Below are positions 6,465-9,605 of a stretch of 9,605 nt of DNA, in pieces. The DNA lies in assembly GCA_938033975.1 (NCBI GenBank), contig CALHKJ010000576.1, positions 1 to 9,605 of the forward strand, in the 5' to 3' direction. The notes below the pieces were generated by a model. It saw only the letters and a list, made by a program, of their open reading frames with translations. It did not search any database and was not told the DNA's origin. Each line of letters begins with the position of its first letter. Positions within the stretch are counted from its first letter, which is position 1. The position numbers and the translations under genes are program-made. Source of the stretch: an uncultured Saprospiraceae bacterium. GTDB lineage: Bacteria > Bacteroidota > Bacteroidia > Chitinophagales > Saprospiraceae.

Positions 6465-6932
6465 ATGCGAGAAATATTAGATCGTGATCAAATAGAAAGT
6501 AAAAACACTCGGAGAAGGAATCTCCTTCCTAAATGGGTTATCTTTTTTACATGGCTTTTTATGGCAATAGGACTTATAGTACCAATTGCTATAATAATGG
6601 GCTTCTTTGGAAAAAATTTTCTGGTATCACTATATGGCCTAACTTCTATTGAACCTATTTCATATATGGGTATTCTGATTCTTGGTTTATTTCTTTTGAA
6701 AGCAATTGTCGCTTTTGGTTTGTGGACCGAAAAGAAATGGTCAATCAATCTAGCAATAGCAGATGGAATTTTGGGAATTTTAATCTGCACTTTTACAATG
6801 GCAGTACTTCCTTTTATAGATGACAAAATTGGAGCCACTATAGTTGTCAGACTCGAATTATTAATATTGATTCCATATGTACTATGCATGAAGAAAATAA
6901 GAACTGTTTGGTATGAAAGCACATTACCGTAG
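6465..6932 (+). CDS. Four-helix integral membrane protein of unknown function
   Basis: The 155-residue product has a charged, basic cytoplasmic-looking N-terminus (MREILDRDQIESKNTRRRN) and four predicted membrane helices at about 24-47, 67-86, 92-116 and 127-142, ending in a basic tail. A WTEKKWS loop lies between helices two and three. No family is recognised with confidence. The positive-inside rule suggests both ends are in the cytoplasm. It is transcribed divergently from the secreted-protein gene, with only 66 bases between the starts, so the two may share a regulatory region. A 152-codon frame on the opposite strand is treated as a shadow because its predicted protein has no sensible domain and would end under this gene. 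Confidence 0.68.
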   Translation: MREILDRDQIESKNTRRRNLLPKWVIFFTWLFMAIGLIVPIAIIMGFFGKNFLVSLYGLTSIEPISYMGILILGLFLLKAIVAFGLWTEKKWSINLAIADGILGILICTFTMAVLPFIDDKIGATIVVRLELLILIPYVLCMKKIRTVWYESTLP

Positions 6933-7028
6933 ATAAATATATTCAACTAAGCGATTTGTAAAAAATATGGTCGATTATCATTTCTAGAATTTATCAAACT
7001 TAACAAATCAATAAACTCGCTTCCTCAG

Positions 7029-7057
7029 TTGTTTGAATTATATTCATCATACTTTTG
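7029..7057 (+). promoter_or_regulatory. Promoter of the TRM11-like methyltransferase gene (TTG-N18-TACTTTTG)
   Basis: TACTTTTG (7050-7057) matches TAnnTTTG at every defined base, and a TTG (7029-7031) sits 18 bases upstream, within the usual Bacteroidota spacing. Transcription would start around 7062-7065, leaving only about six to nine bases before the ATG at 7071. Confidence 0.55.
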
Positions 7058-7070
7058 ATATAATCCTTTA

Positions 7071-8018
7071 ATGCAAGCCCACAAATACATATACTCATTC
7101 AGATACGATCACACAGAAAGCAACTTAAGCAAGCTTGAGTCCTGGTATATGTTTCACAAGAAAGAATCAAACAAACAGCTTTTTTCCAATATAGAAATAG
7201 AACCATCCAAAAGTGCCTTCATCAAAACTAGACTCGATGTAATTGCCTCATCGGATAACTATGAACATCTCATTGATCAAATTAAAAAGAAGGAAATCAT
7301 GACCAATGGTTTTAAGGTTGAATATTTAATTTTGGAAGGTGATGAAACCAGAAACAAAGAACGACTTGGAAAATTGAAAGATGTAGGTTATAGTATCAAC
7401 ACTTTTCCGGATTATCACAACCCAACTATTACTTATGGTATTTGCACATACGAAGGTGTTTGGTATTTTGGAGTTGTGATCAAAAACAACTTCATTTGGC
7501 AGAAGCACAAACAGAAACCTTTTTCCTATAGCAATTCGATCAAACAAAATATTGCTAAGGCCTTAGTAAATATTGCTGCTTCTACAAAACGAAACCCAAA
7601 ACTATTGGACGCTTGCTGTGGAGTTGGGACCATCATGCTTGAAGCCTGCTTTACAGGATACAGCATTGAAGGATGCGATATTAGTTGGAAGACCTGCAAC
7701 AATGCTAGAGCGAATCTTGCACACTATGATTATGCCGCAGAAGTTCATCATGCAGATATCAAAGACTTAGATAAACAATATGATGCTGCCATTATAGACC
7801 TACCATATAATATCTACAGTCCAGCATCTGATATGGATATTTCCAATATCATCAAAGCTACCACCGAAATCACAAATAGACTTGTGATAGTATCTACTGC
7901 TGAAATTGGTGATGCAATTGAAAACGCAGGATTGACTGTGCTTGATTATTGTGATGTAAGTAAAAGAGGGAAAGCCAACTTTACTAGAAAGGTCTGGGTA
8001 TGTGAAACTAGAAATTAA
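7071..8018 (+). CDS. TRM11-like SAM-dependent (probably RNA) methyltransferase
   Basis: The 315-residue protein has an N-terminal half of about 145 residues without a clear signature, possibly a diverged THUMP-like or substrate-binding region, then a Rossmann methyltransferase domain. The domain has FSYSNSIKQNIAKAL (151-165), the SAM-binding loop LLDACCGVGTIMLEA (178-192, compare DPFCGSGT in TRM11/RlmL relatives), acidic Asp203 in GCDIS, Asp229 in HHADI, and motif IV IIDLPYN (241-247). Motif IV corresponds to the (D/N)PPY motif of enzymes that methylate exocyclic amino groups, such as guanine N2 in tRNA, but has Leu in place of the first Pro. The likely role is base methylation of tRNA or rRNA in the cytoplasm; the exact target is unknown. 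The stop overlaps that of the convergent hydrolase gene. Confidence 0.8.
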   Translation: MQAHKYIYSFRYDHTESNLSKLESWYMFHKKESNKQLFSNIEIEPSKSAFIKTRLDVIASSDNYEHLIDQIKKKEIMTNGFKVEYLILEGDETRNKERLGKLKDVGYSINTFPDYHNPTITYGICTYEGVWYFGVVIKNNFIWQKHKQKPFSYSNSIKQNIAKALVNIAASTKRNPKLLDACCGVGTIMLEACFTGYSIEGCDISWKTCNNARANLAHYDYAAEVHHADIKDLDKQYDAAIIDLPYNIYSPASDMDISNIIKATTEITNRLVIVSTAEIGDAIENAGLTVLDYCDVSKRGKANFTRKVWVCETRN

Positions 8019-9109
8019 TCTTGTTCACTTAATTGTTTCACCATAGGAAAGAGATGTTTGATGGCAATACCAAATGTGTGAGACATGGTTAAAGCAGTAT
8101 TATTCATGACAACCATCACTGCATCTTTTTCAGGCGCAATCAACAGCAACGAAGTACAACCAGTCTGACCTCCTGTATGACCAAATACTTCTCCAAGTTC
8201 AGGATTTTCACCATAAATAAACCACCCCATACCATATGGATTACCATCATAAGCCAAACCCGGCTCTGCCGTCATCATTTCAAAAGTAGTCTCTTTGATA
8301 AGTGTGTGATTAATAATTGCTTTCCCAAACTTTAATAAATCGTCCACAGTAGAATATATTCCTCCACCTGGAATTCTATTACTAAGATTGTTTGTTTTTG
8401 ACAAACGAATTTTTCCTCGCTTCTTACGATGGTATAAAGCACTCTTATTTTCATATATCTGATCATAGCGCTCTACTCCTGTTTGATCCATTCCTGCTGG
8501 TGCCCAAATATTTTCTTTCATATACGCCTCATAACTCTGACCAGAAACAACTTCAATAACCATTCCTAAAACTACATAGCCATAGCTAGTATAATGCTCG
8601 GCATTTCCAGGCTGAGCTACCAAATCTCTATCTTGAAAAACAGTTGCTGCTTCTGCAAGACTATTGTATTGAATTGTGCTTTCTGTTTCCTTACTTGATT
8701 TATATTCTCCAATACCTGATGAATGCAACAATAATTGGCGTGTTGTGATTCGACTGGCATGTCGTTTAGGATAATTAGGAAGATAGGTCTCAATTGGAAG
8801 ATCTAAATCCAACTTCCCTTGTTCATACAACTGTAAGGCCGCTACTGCAGTCATCGATTTTGCAATGGAAGCAATACGATTTAATGTACCTCTTTCAAAA
8901 GGTATTTTGGCTTCCATATTCCTGTAGCCAGCAACTGCAACCACTTCTTTATCCCCAACTAAAATTGCAGCAGTACCTCCACAAAACTGTCCGTCTGCAA
9001 CATCTTTTTGCAATATTTGGTCTAGCTCGGTTGTTAGTACATCTACTTGAGCTATTAGTGGGCCAAATGAATAGAAAAATAAACTTGTAATTATGATCAA
9101 TGATCTCAT
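8015..9109 (-). CDS. Secreted serine hydrolase of the class C beta-lactamase / penicillin-binding fold
   Basis: The 364-residue protein has a signal peptide (1-20, ending LIA before Gln21) and a complete beta-lactamase-type domain. The nucleophile is Ser81 in SIAK (SxxK, with Lys84). The family segment LLLHSSGIGEY follows at 126-136. The YxN motif is represented by Tyr173-Thr-Ser175 in HYTSYGYVVLG, and the KTG-like motif is HTGG (311-314). The HTG and YxS variants are usual for esterase or peptidase members rather than true beta-lactamases, so hydrolysis of D-amino peptides or esters in the periplasm is more likely than antibiotic resistance. An AGAGGTG ribosome-binding site precedes the ATG, unusual here. 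A LytTR-domain gene lies upstream on the same strand, 73 bases away, with two palindromes in the gap. Confidence 0.9.
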   Translation of the reverse strand: MRSLIIITSLFFYSFGPLIAQVDVLTTELDQILQKDVADGQFCGGTAAILVGDKEVVAVAGYRNMEAKIPFERGTLNRIASIAKSMTAVAALQLYEQGKLDLDLPIETYLPNYPKRHASRITTRQLLLHSSGIGEYKSSKETESTIQYNSLAEAATVFQDRDLVAQPGNAEHYTSYGYVVLGMVIEVVSGQSYEAYMKENIWAPAGMDQTGVERYDQIYENKSALYHRKKRGKIRLSKTNNLSNRIPGGGIYSTVDDLLKFGKAIINHTLIKETTFEMMTAEPGLAYDGNPYGMGWFIYGENPELGEVFGHTGGQTGCTSLLLIAPEKDAVMVVMNNTALTMSHTFGIAIKHLFPMVKQLSEQD

Positions 9110-9113
9110 TATA

Positions 9114-9120
9114 CACCTCT
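9114..9120 (-). promoter_or_regulatory. Shine-Dalgarno-like site AGAGGTG before the serine hydrolase gene
   Basis: Read on the minus strand, AGAGGTG is followed by four bases (TATA) and then the ATG at 9109. It is the only good Shine-Dalgarno match before a gene in the window and supports this start codon. Confidence 0.6.
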
Positions 9121-9129
9121 TTTTATGAA

Positions 9130-9154
9130 TAATAATTATTACAAGTTTAAACTT
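9130..9154. promoter_or_regulatory. Two adjacent 12-base palindromes in the LytTR-hydrolase gap
   Basis: TAATAATTATTA (9130-9141) and AAGTTTAAACTT (9143-9154) are both perfect palindromes separated by one base, 21-45 bases before the hydrolase start. The second contains, on the minus strand, TAAACTTG (9149-9142), one mismatch from the -7 consensus TAnnTTTG. They could be operator sites controlling the hydrolase separately from the LytTR gene. Such AT-only symmetry also arises by chance. Confidence 0.4.
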
Positions 9155-9182
9155 AAAAATATCCTAAAAACACTGCTATTAC

Positions 9183-9605
9183 TCACTTAGGGGTGAAACC
9201 CGCCGCTTTAGGGCTGAATTTATCGCTGATTAAAAGCTCAGACTTATATTTCTGAGAAACAGGAACTGAGATTTGGGTCATAGCTAAGGTATTGCCATCT
9301 AGCCATTGGATAAAATGGTGTGAGTTTACCATATATGAGCGATGTGTTTGTATCATTTCTGGGACAGCATCACTCAATTTTCGCAGACTAGTGCGCAACA
9401 TCTTTTTTTGCAAAGTACCCTCTAATAGGTAATGGACAATAACATAATTATTAGCAGCTTCAAAGGCCACAAGATCAGTTTGCTCCAGTTTTAGGATATC
9501 AAGTTTGTTGTCTCCAACCAAGCTCAATTTTGTAGATGTAAGTTCTAATGGCTTTGCTTTCTCTATTTTTCGGGCAATAAGATATCGACCTAATAAAATC
9601 ATTGG
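9183..9605 (-). CDS. LytTR-domain DNA-binding protein, N-terminus beyond window
   Basis: The frame is open to the right edge, and the codon before the first visible ATG (9602) is also a sense codon, so the protein very likely starts outside the window. The visible 140 residues begin with a hydrophobic stretch (MILLGRYLIARKIEK) that looks like the end of a membrane helix. A LytTR domain follows, with typical segments VAFEAANNYVIVHY, LRTSLRKLSDAVP, IQTHRSYMVN and ISVPVSQKYKSELL. LytTR proteins bind DNA direct repeats and regulate genes, either as response regulators or, as the hydrophobic N-terminus suggests here, as membrane-attached regulators. A receiver domain is not seen but could lie outside. 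The tail ends FSPKAAGFTPK. The serine hydrolase gene follows on the same strand and is a possible target or partner. Confidence 0.85.
   Translation of the reverse strand, partial: PMILLGRYLIARKIEKAKPLELTSTKLSLVGDNKLDILKLEQTDLVAFEAANNYVIVHYLLEGTLQKKMLRTSLRKLSDAVPEMIQTHRSYMVNSHHFIQWLDGNTLAMTQISVPVSQKYKSELLISDKFSPKAAGFTPK

Noticed and set aside
6488..6946. 152-codon frame on the minus strand opposite the four-helix membrane protein
   Set aside because: The plus-strand product has a basic N-terminus and four well-formed helices; the minus-strand product is a basic Ile/Lys-rich sequence typical of an antisense shadow.
6953..7009. Inverted repeat GATTTGT ... ACAAATC before the TRM11-like gene
   Set aside because: The seven-base arms are 43 bases apart with no supporting structure; this is expected by chance in AT-rich DNA.
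8015..9109. Serine hydrolase as a beta-lactamase resistance gene
   Set aside because: The HTGG and YTS motif variants fit the broad esterase/peptidase group, and nothing nearby suggests resistance or mobility.
1..9605. Defence system, toxin-antitoxin pair, prophage, transposon or CRISPR array
   Set aside because: No repeats with regular spacing, no transposase or integrase motifs, no tRNA-adjacent duplications and no nuclease-type gene pairs were seen.

Overview
The window comes from an AT-rich genome that looks like a member of the Bacteroidota; the class cannot be settled from this stretch. The signs are: almost no Shine-Dalgarno sequences before the genes, several good matches to the Bacteroidota -7 promoter box TAnnTTTG, signal peptides that put Gln right after the predicted cleavage site, and protein families common in that phylum (AraC-type and LytTR regulators, DinB-fold proteins, an API-like lysyl endopeptidase, DoxX). 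No RNA genes, insertion sequences, CRISPR arrays or phage genes were seen. Genes are densely packed on both strands, and no gene-free stretch exceeds about 200 bases.

Layout from left to right. Positions 1-1511 (minus) hold most of a secreted trypsin-fold lysyl endopeptidase that runs off the left edge. A divergent intergenic region with an inverted repeat (1651-1672) separates it from a plus-strand pair: a DoxX-family membrane protein (1709-2143) and a 95-residue membrane protein (2171-2458). Next come an AraC-family regulator (2569-3444, probable TTG start), a lipoprotein made of two SnoaL-like domains (3541-4413) and a COMT-like O-methyltransferase (4546-5169), which ends at a strong intrinsic terminator (5206-5246). 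A DinB-fold protein (5336-5779) converges on a secreted protein of unknown function (5841-6398, minus). A four-helix membrane protein (6465-6932) and a TRM11-like methyltransferase (7071-8018) follow on the plus strand. The latter shares a TTAA stop overlap with a secreted serine beta-lactamase-fold hydrolase (8015-9109, minus). Upstream of that hydrolase, on the same strand, lies a LytTR DNA-binding protein cut by the right edge (9183-9605).

The most notable observation is regulatory. The regions upstream of the SnoaL-like lipoprotein and the O-methyltransferase share two motifs, CATTTTTACAGT and CTTTGTTGT, separated by exactly 45 unlike bases in both cases. The second motif contains a near-consensus -7 box in both. 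This looks like one activator-dependent promoter design used twice, and the AraC-family gene directly upstream is the obvious candidate regulator. If so, regulator, lipoprotein and methyltransferase form a small regulon whose substrate is unknown. The rest of the window looks like ordinary chromosomal housekeeping and accessory genes, with some smaller oddities listed in the findings.
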